NCBI RefSeq assembly: GCF_018986915.1
Contig: NZ_CP076723.1
Location: 4,306,228 to 4,370,227, forward strand
Length of the DNA: 64,000 nucleotides
Direction: 5' to 3'
From: Geomonas oryzisoli
GTDB taxonomy: Bacteria > Desulfobacterota > Desulfuromonadia > Geobacterales > Geobacteraceae
Position numbers and translations under genes: made by a program. Each line of letters starts with the position of its first letter. Positions within the stretch are counted from its first letter, which is position 1. Under the pieces are notes generated by a model. That model saw only the letters and a list, made by a program, of their open reading frames with translations, was not told the origin of the DNA and did not search any database. Below are positions 1 to 8,670 of this stretch, in pieces.

Positions 1-7
1 GACAGCG

Positions 8-343
8 ATGGGTTACGTTCCCGACAGAGGAGAGGTGGTATGGCTTGATTTCGATCCTCAGGCGGGGCACGAGCATGCCGGCCGGCGCCCAGCGTTCGTG
101 CTGTCGCCGCGCAACTATAATAAGAAAACCAGCCTCATGCTCTGCTGCCCGATCACCTCACAGGTAAAGGGCTACCCGTTCGAGGTGGCAGTTGCTGGGG
201 TTACCACTGTCCGGGGCGTCATATTGGCCGACCAGGTGAAATCATTGGACTGGCAAGTACGGCGAGCAGAGAAAGGCGGCAGGGCAAGTAGGGAAGTGCT
301 CGAAGAAGTCATCCTAAAGGTTCGTGCCATTCTCGAAGGATAA
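8..343 (+). CDS. MazF/PemK-type mRNA interferase toxin
   Basis: 111 aa, the usual length for MazF toxins, which are ribosome-independent endoribonucleases that cut mRNA. The N-terminal GEVVWLDFDPQAGHEHAGRRPAFVLS is cited here only by its parts: the GEVVWLDF strand and the GRRPAFVLS strand match the conserved MazF start, and the segment CCPITSQVKGYPFEV is the typical second conserved block. The partner antitoxin should lie just left of the window; the ATG begins only 7 bases in, so its RBS and the antitoxin end cannot be seen. Confident on family, not on cleavage specificity. Confidence 0.85.
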   Translation: MGYVPDRGEVVWLDFDPQAGHEHAGRRPAFVLSPRNYNKKTSLMLCCPITSQVKGYPFEVAVAGVTTVRGVILADQVKSLDWQVRRAEKGGRASREVLEEVILKVRAILEG

Positions 344-358
344 GGCAGTCCCCTCCCC

Positions 359-952
359 TCAGCTGGCACCCACCCCGCTGGTGAAGATCTTCAGGTATTG
401 CTGCACCAGTTCCTCGTCGCGCTCCGGCGAGTGGCTGATCAGGTTCTCGGTGGCCAGGCTGCTCAAGAAGAAGTAATTCACCATCCCCGCCAGCGCCAGC
501 GCCGCGTTGGTCGGGTCCACATCCTCCCGGAACTTCTGCTGCCGTTTCCCCTCCTCGATGGCCTGCGCCATGATTACGATCACCTCGTCGATGACCGGCA
601 TGACCAGCGTGCTGAAAAACGCCGTCGGGTTGGTCAGCTCGCTGGTGTAGAACCGGAGCAGGTACGGGTTGTCCCGGTGCCTGCGGAAGGTCCAGCGCAG
701 ATAACTCTCCACCATCTCGACGGGATCGCTCACCCGTTGCCTGATGGCATGGATCTCGGCGAAACAGGCGAACTGCTGCTGCAGCACCGCCGAATAGAGC
801 CCTTCCTTGCTCCCGAAGTGGTAGGAGATCATCGAGATGCTGGTCCCCGCCGCCTGCGACAACTCCCTGATGCTGACCCCGTGCAGCCCCCGCTCGGAGA
901 AGAGCTGCGTGGCCACCTCCAATAGCTTCCTGTTGCAATCCGTCTTTTCCAT
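359..952 (-). CDS. TetR/AcrR family transcriptional regulator
   Basis: 197 aa from the ATG chosen here (MEKTDCNR); an upstream in-frame start would add 12 residues that do not look like a TetR N-terminus. Residues about 8-55 form the TetR helix-turn-helix (LLEVATQLFSERGLHGVSIR, then TSISMISYHFGSKEGLY). The C-terminal part is a helical ligand and dimer domain similar to the CerR/YbiH-like group. It is transcribed divergently from the CoA-transferase at 1158, and a perfect 20-bp palindrome sits between them at 1056-1075, so it probably represses itself and/or the CoA-transferase. The ligand is unknown; an acyl-CoA or organic acid is a guess from context. Confidence 0.9.
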   Translation of the reverse strand: MEKTDCNRKLLEVATQLFSERGLHGVSIRELSQAAGTSISMISYHFGSKEGLYSAVLQQQFACFAEIHAIRQRVSDPVEMVESYLRWTFRRHRDNPYLLRFYTSELTNPTAFFSTLVMPVIDEVIVIMAQAIEEGKRQQKFREDVDPTNAALALAGMVNYFFLSSLATENLISHSPERDEELVQQYLKIFTSGVGAS

Positions 953-1055
953 CGACCAAACCCCACCCGCGTGATGCCGACCGGGCAAGACATTAGCAAA
1001 ATTCCTCGCGAAATACCAATTCTATTGCAAATAAAACGACGTACTGTTATGTTGT

Positions 1056-1075
1056 ATTCGAACGATCGTTCGAAT
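1056..1075. promoter_or_regulatory. perfect 20-bp palindrome, likely TetR operator
   Basis: ATTCGAACGATCGTTCGAAT is its own reverse complement. It lies in the divergent gap between the tetR gene and the CoA-transferase, 83 bp before the latter's start. Size and symmetry fit a TetR-family operator; which protein binds it is inferred from position. Confidence 0.7.
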
Positions 1076-1157
1076 TACGACATCGTCGCGCGTAGCTTCG
1101 ATACCCGCTTTTCCGCCATGACAGCGGAATGAAATCATTTCAGGAGGATCCAGATTA

Positions 1158-2720
1158 ATGTCCGAACTGCACAACAGGATCAGAAAGTCCAGCCTTCACT
1201 CCCGGATCACCACCGTCGACCAGGTCATTCCGCTGTTCAAAAACGGCATGAACCTCGGTTGGTCAGGCTTCACCCCCGCCGGCTATCCGAAAGCGGTACC
1301 GATCGCCCTCGCCGACCACGTCGAGAAGAACCAGCTGCAGGGAAAGCTGAGGTTCAACCTCTTCATCGGCGCCTCCGTCGGCGTCGAGACCGAGGACCGC
1401 TGGGCGTCTCTGGACATGATCGATCGCCGCTGGCCCTACCAGACCGGCAAGAACATCCAGGCCGGCATCAACGACGGGCGCATCCGCATGGGTGACAAGC
1501 ACCTCTCCATGTTCGCCCAGGACCTGGGCTACGGCTTCTACACCAAGGACAACGGCGGCCGCCTCGACCTCGCCATCATCGAGTGCTCCGCCATCACCGA
1601 AAACGGCGACCTCGTCCTCACCGCCTCCTGCGGCGCCGTTCCCGAGATCGTCCAGATCGCCGACAAGATCATCATCGAGATCAACACCTCCATTCCCAAC
1701 TTCGAGGGTCTGCACGACATCGTCGAACCGATCGCACCGCCCAACCGTCTGCCGTACCTCATCTGCCGCGTCGACGACCGCGCCGGTTCCCCCTACGTCC
1801 GCGTCGACAACGACAAGATCGTCGCCATCGTCGAATCCGACAAGCCGGATAACGGCCGCGCCTTCAGCGAGCAGGACGACACCTCGGAAGCCATCGCGGC
1901 GCACATCATCGACTTCTTCTCCGCCGAGGTGAAGGCCGGACGGCTCCCGAAGAACCTCCTGCCGCTGCAGTCGGGCGTCGGCTCCATCGCCAACGCCGTC
2001 ATCGGCGGCCTGGCCAACGGCCCCTTCACCGGCCTCAAGGTCTGGACCGAGGTCCTGCAGGACACCATGCTCGACTTCTTCGACTCCGGCAAGCTCGACT
2101 TCGCCTCCACCGTCTCGCTCTCCTTCTCCGTGGACGGCTTCAAGCGTTTCTACGGCAACTGGGACAAGTACAGCAACAAGGTGATGATGCGTCCGCTCTC
2201 CATCGCCAACCACCCCGAGCCGATCCGCCGCCTGGGGTGCATCGCCATGAACACCCCGGTGGAGTTCGACATCTACGCCCACGCCAACTCCACCCTGGTC
2301 GGCGGCACCAGGATGATCAACGGCATCGGCGGCTCCGGCGACTTCTTGAGAAACGCCTACCTCTCCATCATGCACACGCCGTCCGCGCGCCCCACCAAGA
2401 CCGACCCGACCGGCATCACCTGCGTCGTGCCGCACGTGCCGCACGTGGACCACACCGAGCATGACCTCGACGTCCTGGTCACCGAGCAGGGTCTCGCCGA
2501 CCTGCGCGGGCTCGATCCCAAGAGCCGCGCCAAGCTCATCATCCAGAAGTGCGCGCACCCCGACTACAAGCCGCTGCTCGCCGACTACTTCGAGCGCGCA
2601 GCCCACGATTGCCTGGGCCGCAAGGCCGGTCACGAACCGCAGCTTCTGGACCGCGTCTTCAAGATGCAGGTGAACCTGGCCAAGAAGGGAACCATGAAGA
2701 TCGACAACTGGGATCTGTAG
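1158..2720 (+). CDS. acetyl-CoA hydrolase/transferase family, probable succinyl-CoA:acetate CoA-transferase
   Basis: 520 aa, full length for the acetyl-CoA hydrolase/transferase family (Cat1/ScpC-like). In Geobacter, enzymes of this family move CoA from succinyl-CoA to acetate and so couple acetate activation to the TCA cycle. The motif [13 protein letters not shown] followed by WTEVLQD holds the expected catalytic glutamate (WTE), and the C-terminal block [17 protein letters not shown] is typical. A good RBS (CAGGAGGAT) precedes the ATG. It lacks a signal peptide and is cytoplasmic. A TetR gene is divergent and a palindrome lies in the shared promoter region, suggesting regulated expression. 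Substrate preference (succinate versus other acids) cannot be read from sequence alone. Confidence 0.88.
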   Translation: MSELHNRIRKSSLHSRITTVDQVIPLFKNGMNLGWSGFTPAGYPKAVPIALADHVEKNQLQGKLRFNLFIGASVGVETEDRWASLDMIDRRWPYQTGKNIQAGINDGRIRMGDKHLSMFAQDLGYGFYTKDNGGRLDLAIIECSAITENGDLVLTASCGAVPEIVQIADKIIIEINTSIPNFEGLHDIVEPIAPPNRLPYLICRVDDRAGSPYVRVDNDKIVAIVESDKPDNGRAFSEQDDTSEAIAAHIIDFFSAEVKAGRLPKNLLPLQSGVGSIANAVIGGLANGPFTGLKVWTEVLQDTMLDFFDSGKLDFASTVSLSFSVDGFKRFYGNWDKYSNKVMMRPLSIANHPEPIRRLGCIAMNTPVEFDIYAHANSTLVGGTRMINGIGGSGDFLRNAYLSIMHTPSARPTKTDPTGITCVVPHVPHVDHTEHDLDVLVTEQGLADLRGLDPKSRAKLIIQKCAHPDYKPLLADYFERAAHDCLGRKAGHEPQLLDRVFKMQVNLAKKGTMKIDNWDL

Positions 2721-2744
2721 CCCCCCACTGTCACCATTGGTTGA

Positions 2745-2780
2745 AAAACGGCAGGACGCCCCCGCGGCTCCCGCCGTTTT
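2745..2780 (+). terminator. probable terminator after the CoA-transferase
   Basis: AAAACGGC pairs with GCCGTTTT across about 20 nt that can pair further; a short T-containing tail follows. It sits 25 nt after the stop codon. Confidence 0.55.
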
Positions 2781-2943
2781 CTATTTCGGCGTCCGGCGCC
2801 GGAACGATCTGTGACAAAAGAACCGCTCTTTCTGCTTCCTTGGTGCTCCTGGCAGAATTTTCTCTCAACAAAAGATTTTTTTCACCGAAATGATGCAATG
2901 ACAGCGCAACACTGTACTCTTATTGCCATCAAGGAGGTGATCT

Positions 2944-3132
2944 ATGAGAATAACCATGAGCGACTACATCGGCAGTAGTTGCGAAGCGGTCAGTAACTCC
3001 CACCAGTTTGTCTACCTGTGGTTCCGCACCAGCGGCAATCCATGCCTTCAATGCGGCGTCAAGGCGGAAACCTGCGACTGGTACCGCCAGTTGTCGCGCA
3101 CCAGCCGGCAACTCCGTGAGGCGGCAGCGTAA
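2944..3132 (+). CDS. small hypothetical protein with CxxC motif
   Basis: 62 aa. Family not recognised. The case for it being real is a strong RBS (AAGGAGGTGA, ideal spacing) before the ATG. It has cysteines at a CLQC motif near residue 36 and CDW near residue 46, which could bind a metal, then a charged tail. No signal peptide. It precedes a DUF3108 gene on the same strand with a 51-nt gap; no functional link is evident. Confidence 0.55.
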   Translation: MRITMSDYIGSSCEAVSNSHQFVYLWFRTSGNPCLQCGVKAETCDWYRQLSRTSRQLREAAA

Positions 3133-3183
3133 TTTTCCCGCTTGTCAGGTTAAAAAATTCCAATATCGCTGTACCCTCTACGG

Positions 3184-3903
3184 ATGGCAAACATCCGTCC
3201 ACTGATGGGCGCCCTCCTCGCCCTTGTTCTCATCGCCGCACCGGCCGCGGGCTTTCCCGTCCCGGAGCGCCTGGTGTACGAGGTGACCTGGTCGGGGATC
3301 AAGGCCGGCTTGGCAGTTCTCGAGGTCACTCGGCAAGGGGAGGAGCTTCGCCTCACCAACACCATCCGCTCGACCGGCGTCGTGGCCGCCTTCTTCAAGA
3401 TCGATGACCGGACCGAATCCGTTATCACCCGCGCCGGCAAGCCTGCCTATTACCAGGAGCACAAGCGGGAGGGGAGCTACCGGGCCGCGCGGGAGGCGAC
3501 CTTCAACTTCACCACGCTCAAGGCCAACAGCCTCGACCTCCTGAAAAAGATCGAAAAGACCGACGCCATCACCCCCAGCACCTACGACAGCCTCTCCAGC
3601 ATCTACTTCATCCGCAGCAGCGAGTTGACCCCGGGGCAGTCCATCTCCTTCGACATCTACGACACCCAGCGCCTGTGGAACACCGAGGTCCGGGTGGTGC
3701 AGCGGCAGGAGATAAAGACGCCACTGGGAAAATTCAAAACCGTCATGGTTACGTCCCGGTTGAGGCACAAGGGAGAGGTCGCCAAGGTCGGCAACGCCAC
3801 CTTCTGGTTCACCGACGACGATCGCAGGGTCCCGGTGAGGATCACCACCACCATGAAAGTGGGCGAGGTCACCCTGACCTTGTCCGGAGGGCTCTCACCT
3901 TAG
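3184..3903 (+). CDS. DUF3108 domain protein, exported
   Basis: 239 aa. Residues 1-23 are a signal peptide (hydrophobic LLALVLIAAPAAGFP). The rest matches the DUF3108 pattern: LVYEVTWSGIKAGLA at the start of the domain, the IRSTGVVAAFFKIDD segment, then YDSLSSIYFIRS in the middle and GNATFWFTDDDRRVPVRI near the end. DUF3108 proteins are periplasmic or outer-membrane-facing beta-rich proteins of unknown role. The start has only a weak RBS. It could be cotranscribed with the membrane protein at 4013. Confidence 0.82.
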   Translation: MANIRPLMGALLALVLIAAPAAGFPVPERLVYEVTWSGIKAGLAVLEVTRQGEELRLTNTIRSTGVVAAFFKIDDRTESVITRAGKPAYYQEHKREGSYRAAREATFNFTTLKANSLDLLKKIEKTDAITPSTYDSLSSIYFIRSSELTPGQSISFDIYDTQRLWNTEVRVVQRQEIKTPLGKFKTVMVTSRLRHKGEVAKVGNATFWFTDDDRRVPVRITTTMKVGEVTLTLSGGLSP

Positions 3904-4012
3904 CCCTGAAAGCTGTTGCGGATCGCTTCCCCTTTAAGGTACGATGCTCACGGGTTTGCCGCCGTTTCCGGCGCACTGCCCCAACCCGAAACAAGAGCGT
4001 GTGCCCGACCTG

Positions 4013-4627
4013 ATGACAGAAACCATCCCCCACCTGTTCAAGCTTTTCCTCGACTGGCTTCCTTCCGCTTCTGCCATGCAGTCGGTGCTGAAGCTTTTCC
4101 TGATCCCCGTCGGCGGCGGCATCCCCGCCGGTGTTCTGCTCGCCAAGGGCCAAGGTTTGACCTGGCCCATCACCACACTCCTCTACCTCGTCTCCGATGT
4201 CATCCTGGCCATCGCCTTCGAGCCGATACTTCGGGTCATCGCCTGGATCTGCGGCAAAATCCCGTTCCTGCGCCGGGTGAGTGCCGCCATGCGGGCTGCC
4301 AATGCGCGCAACGTCGCCCGGTTCCAGGGGACGGCCACCGGACCGATCGCACTGGTCATGATCGCCTTCGGCGTCGATCCCATGACCGGACGAGCCTCGG
4401 CGCTCGCCGCCGGACACGGCTTCCTGGCCGGCTGGGCCTTTGCCATAGCCGGAGACATGCTCTATTTCGGCGTCATCGCATTCTCCACCTTGCGCCTGAA
4501 CAAGTACGTGAAGGACCCGGACACGACCATGTGGATCATCCTGGCGCTCATGCTCCTGGTACCGATGGTGGTGCGCCGCGTCAGATCGGCACGGGGGCCG
4601 TGTCAGGCACAGGAAAATACTGCTTGA
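4013..4627 (+). CDS. small multi-spanning membrane protein, unknown function
   Basis: 204 aa from ATG at 4013 (MTETIPHLF); an in-frame ATG at 3944 would add 23 residues of low-complexity, proline-rich sequence with no membrane character, so the later start is preferred. About five hydrophobic segments are visible, including LLYLVSDVILAIAFEPIL, GPIALVMIAFGV, FLAGWAFAIAGDMLYFGVIAF and MWIILALMLLVPMVV. No transporter family motif is recognised. It follows the DUF3108 gene on the same strand. Confidence 0.65.
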   Translation: MTETIPHLFKLFLDWLPSASAMQSVLKLFLIPVGGGIPAGVLLAKGQGLTWPITTLLYLVSDVILAIAFEPILRVIAWICGKIPFLRRVSAAMRAANARNVARFQGTATGPIALVMIAFGVDPMTGRASALAAGHGFLAGWAFAIAGDMLYFGVIAFSTLRLNKYVKDPDTTMWIILALMLLVPMVVRRVRSARGPCQAQENTA

Positions 4628-4770
4628 GCCGGTTCGTGTCCGACGTAATTTCCTCATTTCTGCCACAATGCTTCCCTATTTCATCGATACGGTGAGGCCG
4701 TGCAATGAGGAATCCGCCTGGCTGAGGCCGGCACCGGCCTACAGATAGTGCAACACAGAAGGGGGTATCA

Positions 4771-5667
4771 ATGAAAAGACGGATTACATCGTTATTTGTG
4801 CTTCTGGCCCTGGGAGGGTGCGTGACTGTCCCCACCGGCCCGAGTGTCAAGGTCCTGCCTACCAAGGGGAAGTCCTTCGAGACCTTCATGAAGGAGGATG
4901 CGACCTGCAGGCAGTGGGCGAATTCCCAGATCGGATCGCCCGTGCAGGAAACCTATGACAAGAATATGGCCACCAGCGCCGTGGTGGGAACCGCCGTCGG
5001 CACCGGCGTCGGAGCCGTGCTCGGTTCCGCCTCGGGGCACACGGGTGCCGGCGCCGCCATCGGTGCCGCGACCGGCCTTCTGTTCGGCGCCGCGGCAGGT
5101 TCCGGTTCGGCCCAGGTCTACGGAGCACAGGCGCAGCACCGGTACGACAACGCCTACGTCCAGTGCATGTACACCTACAACAACCAGATTCCCTCGACCG
5201 CGACCGTCGCTTCACGGCCGGTCGCACCGCCTCCCGCCCGGGTGGTGGTGCCTCCCCCGCCGCCGGTGGCCGCTCCGCCGGTTATGGCGCCTCCGCCGCC
5301 TCCGCCGCCCGAAGAGGTCATGGTACCAGCTCCCGAGGAGTACGAAGCCGAGCCGCCCGAATTCGTTTACTCGCCGCAACTGAACGCCTATGTCGCCGTC
5401 GGCGTACCCTATGACCTTGTTTATAGCGGCGACGCATACTACTACTTCTACGGCGGCAACTGGTACCGCAGCGCCTACTACAACGGTCCCTGGAGCTACG
5501 TCCCGCGCAGGGCCTACCCGCAGGTGTTCGTGCGTTACGAGATGGTCAACATACGGCACTACCGCGACGTCGAGTACCGGCGCTACGTGAGCGACCGGCG
5601 CCACTACGACGGCCGGGTCTACCGTCCGCAGTACCGCCGTGTGGCGAGGCATCGCCCCGCTTACTGA
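4771..5667 (+). CDS. lipoprotein with glycine-zipper and YXWF-like C-terminus
   Basis: 298 aa. A lipobox (LGGC, Cys17) predicts an outer-membrane or periplasmic lipoprotein. Residues about 70-110 are a glycine zipper (VVGTAVGTGVGAVLG, GAGAAIGAATGLLFG) like those in YMGG/SlyB-type proteins that insert in membranes. A proline-rich linker at about 145-190 follows, then an aromatic domain with NAYVAVGVPYDLVY and YYYFYGGNWYRS, the pattern seen in many deltaproteobacterial envelope proteins. Function unknown; a structural role in the envelope is likely. A strong terminator follows. Confidence 0.75.
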   Translation: MKRRITSLFVLLALGGCVTVPTGPSVKVLPTKGKSFETFMKEDATCRQWANSQIGSPVQETYDKNMATSAVVGTAVGTGVGAVLGSASGHTGAGAAIGAATGLLFGAAAGSGSAQVYGAQAQHRYDNAYVQCMYTYNNQIPSTATVASRPVAPPPARVVVPPPPPVAAPPVMAPPPPPPPEEVMVPAPEEYEAEPPEFVYSPQLNAYVAVGVPYDLVYSGDAYYYFYGGNWYRSAYYNGPWSYVPRRAYPQVFVRYEMVNIRHYRDVEYRRYVSDRRHYDGRVYRPQYRRVARHRPAY

Positions 5668-5677
5668 TCCCGCTTCT

Positions 5678-5717
5678 GATAAAAGGGCACCCGCTACCAG
5701 GCCGGTGCCCTTTTATC
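5678..5717 (+). terminator. intrinsic terminator
   Basis: A 14-bp perfect stem (GATAAAAGGGCACC with GGTGCCCTTTTATC) around a 12-nt loop, 11 nt after the lipoprotein stop. The A/T-rich ends make it usable from both strands. Confidence 0.85.
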
Positions 5718-5926
5718 ATTCTCCCCTCCGCGCTGATTCAGCGTTTCAGCTGCCGCTCCTGCCGTTCCACTCGCTTCCCGCATTGACAAACCACACCATT
5801 AAGATACTTTCATTTGGTCGCAGATGACGCGGGTCTTTTCAGCACCGAAGCTACAGAGGTAGCCTCGCCGGCAAAACATCGACGCTATCCGTTGCGGAAA
5901 TGCCGCTGCCAAGGGAGGGAAACTGC

Positions 5927-6283
5927 ATGAAAGGCAAGGCGATAGGGGTTGCTCTGGGCGTCGCGGGAATGGTGTTGTGGTTCATGCCGCTGGTAAAGGT
6001 GGGCTTCAACGTGTACGTGGCGGGGAGGCAGATCGGGAACGTCAGTTACATATTGGTGATCTGCTCTCTCGCCTACACGCTCTGCTCCTTCTTCGAACTG
6101 CACAAGCTGCGGGTCATCTCGGCCACCATATCGACTGCCATCGGCCTGCTATTGCTTTCCGAGGCATGGAACTTCGCCGCCTGGGGCTTGTACGGCCTCA
6201 ACATCGTCTCCGTGGCCGGTTGGCTCGCGTCGGTCTCCGATTGGGACGCGACCAAGAGATCGGTAGAGGACACCCAGAGCTGA
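5927..6283 (+). CDS. small four-helix membrane protein, first of a tandem pair
   Basis: 118 aa from the ATG preceded by GGGAGGG; a longer start at 5900 lacks an RBS. Hydrophobic segments lie at about 5-22 (IGVALGVAGMVLWFMPLV), 35-52, 60-80 and 85-100. Family not recognised. Its N-terminus (GVALGVAGMVLWFMPL) and its middle (ELHKLRVISATISTAIG) closely match the next gene, so the two are paralogues from a local duplication. Location: inner membrane by prediction. Confidence 0.7.
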   Translation: MKGKAIGVALGVAGMVLWFMPLVKVGFNVYVAGRQIGNVSYILVICSLAYTLCSFFELHKLRVISATISTAIGLLLLSEAWNFAAWGLYGLNIVSVAGWLASVSDWDATKRSVEDTQS

Positions 6284-6312
6284 AGACGACCCGTTCAGAG
6301 TAAGGAGGAGAA

Positions 6313-6694
6313 ATGGACCACAAGACCAAAGGAGTCGTACTCGGTCTGGCCGGCGTGATCCTCTGGTTCATGCCGCTGGCCAACTTCGGCTTCATGGGGC
6401 TCGACCTCTACCAGACCGGCTCGCATATCGGCGGGATCAGTTACCTTCTGCTGACAGCGTCCGCGGGTTACGCCGTCCTTTCCTGGTTCGAGCAGCACCA
6501 GCTGAGGATCATCGCTGCCGGCATTGCCACCGCCATAGGTCCTCTTCCTGGTCCAGTTCGGGGACCGGGCCGCGTGGGGGCTGTACCTGCTCATCGTCGT
6601 TTCCGGCGTCAGCTGCATCACGGCCTACTGCGACGAGCAGCAGCGCAAAAAGGCGCTGCAAGAGGCGGAGGGGAGCGACCTCCCCCAACGGTGA
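6313..6694 (+). pseudogene. second tandem membrane-protein paralogue, frameshifted near 6537
   Basis: From ATG at 6313 (RBS AAGGAGG) the protein tracks the gene at 5927 up to ATAIG, then the reading frame turns into arginine/proline-rich sequence and runs on through the terminator. One base further on, the +1 frame gives LFLVQFGDRAAWGLYLLIV and CDEQQRKKALQEAEG, which aligns with the paralogue's C-terminal half (AWGLYGLN) and stops at 6692-6694, just before the terminator. So the intact gene would be 6313-6694 with an indel close to 6537. This is either a real mutation or a sequencing error. Confidence 0.8.
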
Positions 6695-6707
6695 CCGCGA
6701 AAAAAGA

Positions 6708-6733
6708 AGGCACCCCGCTGGACGGGGTGCCTT
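6708..6733. terminator. bidirectional terminator between convergent genes
   Basis: AAGGCACCCCG pairs with CGGGGTGCCTT over a 4-nt loop. It sits between the frameshifted membrane gene (+) and the rhodanese gene (-). Confidence 0.85.
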
Positions 6734-6737
6734 GCCG

Positions 6738-7781
6738 TTACTTCTCTTTCATCCCTTCAACAGGATAGTTCTTGTCTCCGGTCATACTGAGCATGAATCC
6801 CTTCATCTTTCCCAGTCCGTCCGTATCGTCGTTCCATCCCAGCGTCCCGAAGCGCAGATCGTAGGCCTCGTATCCCAGCTGGTTCAGCATGAGAGTAGCG
6901 GACGCCGCCATGTGACCGATGTAACAGACCACGACGATCTTTCGGTCCTTGGGGAGCTTGGCGAGGCTCTCCTTGCTGGCGATCTGATTGAAGGGGATGT
7001 TGACCGCGCCGGGAACGTGCCCCGCGGCGTAGTCCTCGGGGCGCTGTATGCTGACCACGAACACCCCCTTCCCCCCGTCTTTGCCCGCCTCACGGTACAG
7101 CTCGCTTCTGTCCATGAACAGGTTCCTGCCGGAAGTAAGCACCGCCCGGGTGCGTTCCGTGATCAGCTCTTTCCCCCCTGCAGCCGTGCCGGCAACCTCG
7201 GGAAGTCCCTGCCCCGCTACAGCTTCTTTCTTTTCCGCAGTCACCGGGTACTTCGGGGAAGCGGTATAAGGCGCGGCGGAACTCGCCCGGTTCCAGTGGC
7301 TGAGCCCCAGCGGCATCGTGGTGGCGGTGTAGCCGAGCTGGTTGAAAAACAGCGAAGCCACCATGGAACGATGCCCGTCATCGCAGGTCAGCACGATCTT
7401 CTTGTCGCGCGGCAGGATCTCTAGGGACTTCGCTTGCGTGATCTCGTCAAACGGGATGTTCACCGCGCCCGGCACGTGGCCCTTGGCGAAGTCCGCGCGG
7501 GACTGGAGGCTCACCACGAAGTAGCCCGGTTCTCCGCCTTTCACGATCTCGTCATACACGTTCTCGGCCGTCATGAACGGGGGAGCCGCGAAGAACGCCG
7601 TGCTTCTCTTCAGGATCTCTTCCGACAACTGGGCCGATGCCGTGGACTGAACCGATTGGTCCGGGTGCTGCGCCGTGCCGTAGCCCGGGCCGCCGGCAAG
7701 CGACCATGCCGGGACGGCCAGGGACAGCAGCAGGATTGCCATGCTGGTAACGGATTTGCAGTTAGTGCGCCTGACTCTCAT
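6738..7781 (-). CDS. exported protein with two rhodanese domains
   Basis: 347 aa from ATG at 7781 (RBS GGAG 7 nt upstream; a TTG one codon earlier is unlikely). Residues 1-30 are a signal peptide. Rhodanese domain 1 spans about 72-165 with active-site Cys133 in TCDDGHRS; domain 2 spans about 222-320 with Cys286 in VCYIGHMA. Both contain GHVPGAVNIPF, so the domains arose by internal duplication. Rhodaneses carry persulfide sulfur; a periplasmic sulfur-transfer or sulfur-binding role is likely. Loop 2 lacks the basic residues of classic thiosulfate sulfurtransferases, so activity may differ between the domains. Confidence 0.88.
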   Translation of the reverse strand: MRVRRTNCKSVTSMAILLLSLAVPAWSLAGGPGYGTAQHPDQSVQSTASAQLSEEILKRSTAFFAAPPFMTAENVYDEIVKGGEPGYFVVSLQSRADFAKGHVPGAVNIPFDEITQAKSLEILPRDKKIVLTCDDGHRSMVASLFFNQLGYTATTMPLGLSHWNRASSAAPYTASPKYPVTAEKKEAVAGQGLPEVAGTAAGGKELITERTRAVLTSGRNLFMDRSELYREAGKDGGKGVFVVSIQRPEDYAAGHVPGAVNIPFNQIASKESLAKLPKDRKIVVVCYIGHMAASATLMLNQLGYEAYDLRFGTLGWNDDTDGLGKMKGFMLSMTGDKNYPVEGMKEK

Positions 7782-7810
7782 CAAACTTCTCCTTCACACG
7801 AAAAGTAAAA

Positions 7811-7844
7811 GTCCCCCTTTGCGAAGGGGGATTTAGGGGGATTT
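7811..7844. repeat. dispersed C/G-run repeat (CCCCCTTTG family), copy 1
   Basis: GTCCCCCTTTGCGAAGGGGG then a second G-run. Related copies lie at 29197-29231, 33959-33983, 51305-51414, 52611-52645 and 61171-61207. All are intergenic and can form a hairpin. Confidence 0.7.
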
Positions 7845-7929
7845 GCTTTTGGTCCCGCTTGGGGCAACGCCATTGCTGCGCACTATCCCACCCAGCGGCC
7901 AAAGGCTCAAGGAGAACTTGATGAACGGG

Positions 7930-8667
7930 TCAATCCGATGGATGAACGGTGCCGGCGGAGGCAAGCGCCTTTTTCACCGCAGGTACCAGACGGCGGGAAA
8001 CCGGAACGGCGGGGATGGAGGGGTCGGAAAAGGAGACCATCATGCGGCTGTCCCCGACCGGGCCGATCGCCTGCACGTGTCTCAGGTTCACCACGAAGCT
8101 CTTGTGCACCTTGAGGAAATCTGAGACCGGGAATCGTTGCAGGACCGCCTTGAGGCTCATCAGCAGGTAGAACTTCTTGTGCGGCGTATGGATGCGGCAG
8201 TAGTTGCCGTCGGCCTCGATCAGGTGTACCTGGTCCGCCGAAAGGAAGTGGAAGGCACCGTTCTCGTAGATCGGCATTTTTTTCAGCTCGACGTGGCCGC
8301 TGGCCGGGTTGGTGCGGGCGCCGGTCTGTTCCGACAGGTCCATGAACGAGACCGCCCAGGCCATGGGGGTTCCCGGCACCACTAGGCGGGACAGGCTGAT
8401 CATGAGCACCTTGCCCAGAAAGTCGATCACCATCGACCTCTGCGTCGACTCCTGCAGGCTCGACAGTTCAGTCAGGATGCCGCGCACCTTCTCCCTGCTC
8501 CGCGCCGGGTGCATCTGGAACAGGTTCTGTCCTATGGGCCCCATGTCCGGTGCCGCGATGCGCAGGGCATGCTCGTTCATCCCCAGAACCTGCCACTCCT
8601 CCGACAGGAGCACCAGTCCGATCTCCACGCTACTGCCCTGCTCACTCAGGTACTGTTCCAGTGACAT
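7930..8667 (-). CDS. PAS-LytTR DNA-binding regulator
   Basis: 245 aa. The N-terminal half (about 12-120) reads as a PAS-like sensor (GLVLLSEEWQVLGMNEHALRI, then VSFMDLSEQ). Residues about 132-240 form a LytTR DNA-binding domain, with the hallmark segments YLIEADGNYCRIHT-like at ADQVHLIEADGNYCRIHT, then FLKVHKSFVVNLRHV. This architecture resembles one-component regulators such as the CO-sensor RcoM and its relatives, though no haem ligand can be assigned here. The ATG lies 3 nt after the vapC stop, so it may be transcribed with vapBC. Target genes unknown. Confidence 0.85.
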   Translation of the reverse strand: MSLEQYLSEQGSSVEIGLVLLSEEWQVLGMNEHALRIAAPDMGPIGQNLFQMHPARSREKVRGILTELSSLQESTQRSMVIDFLGKVLMISLSRLVVPGTPMAWAVSFMDLSEQTGARTNPASGHVELKKMPIYENGAFHFLSADQVHLIEADGNYCRIHTPHKKFYLLMSLKAVLQRFPVSDFLKVHKSFVVNLRHVQAIGPVGDSRMMVSFSDPSIPAVPVSRRLVPAVKKALASAGTVHPSD

Positions 8668-8670
8668 CCT

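Noticed and set aside
1263..2633. 456-aa open frame antisense to the CoA-transferase
   Set aside because: Gly/Val/Asp-rich shadow without a start signal.
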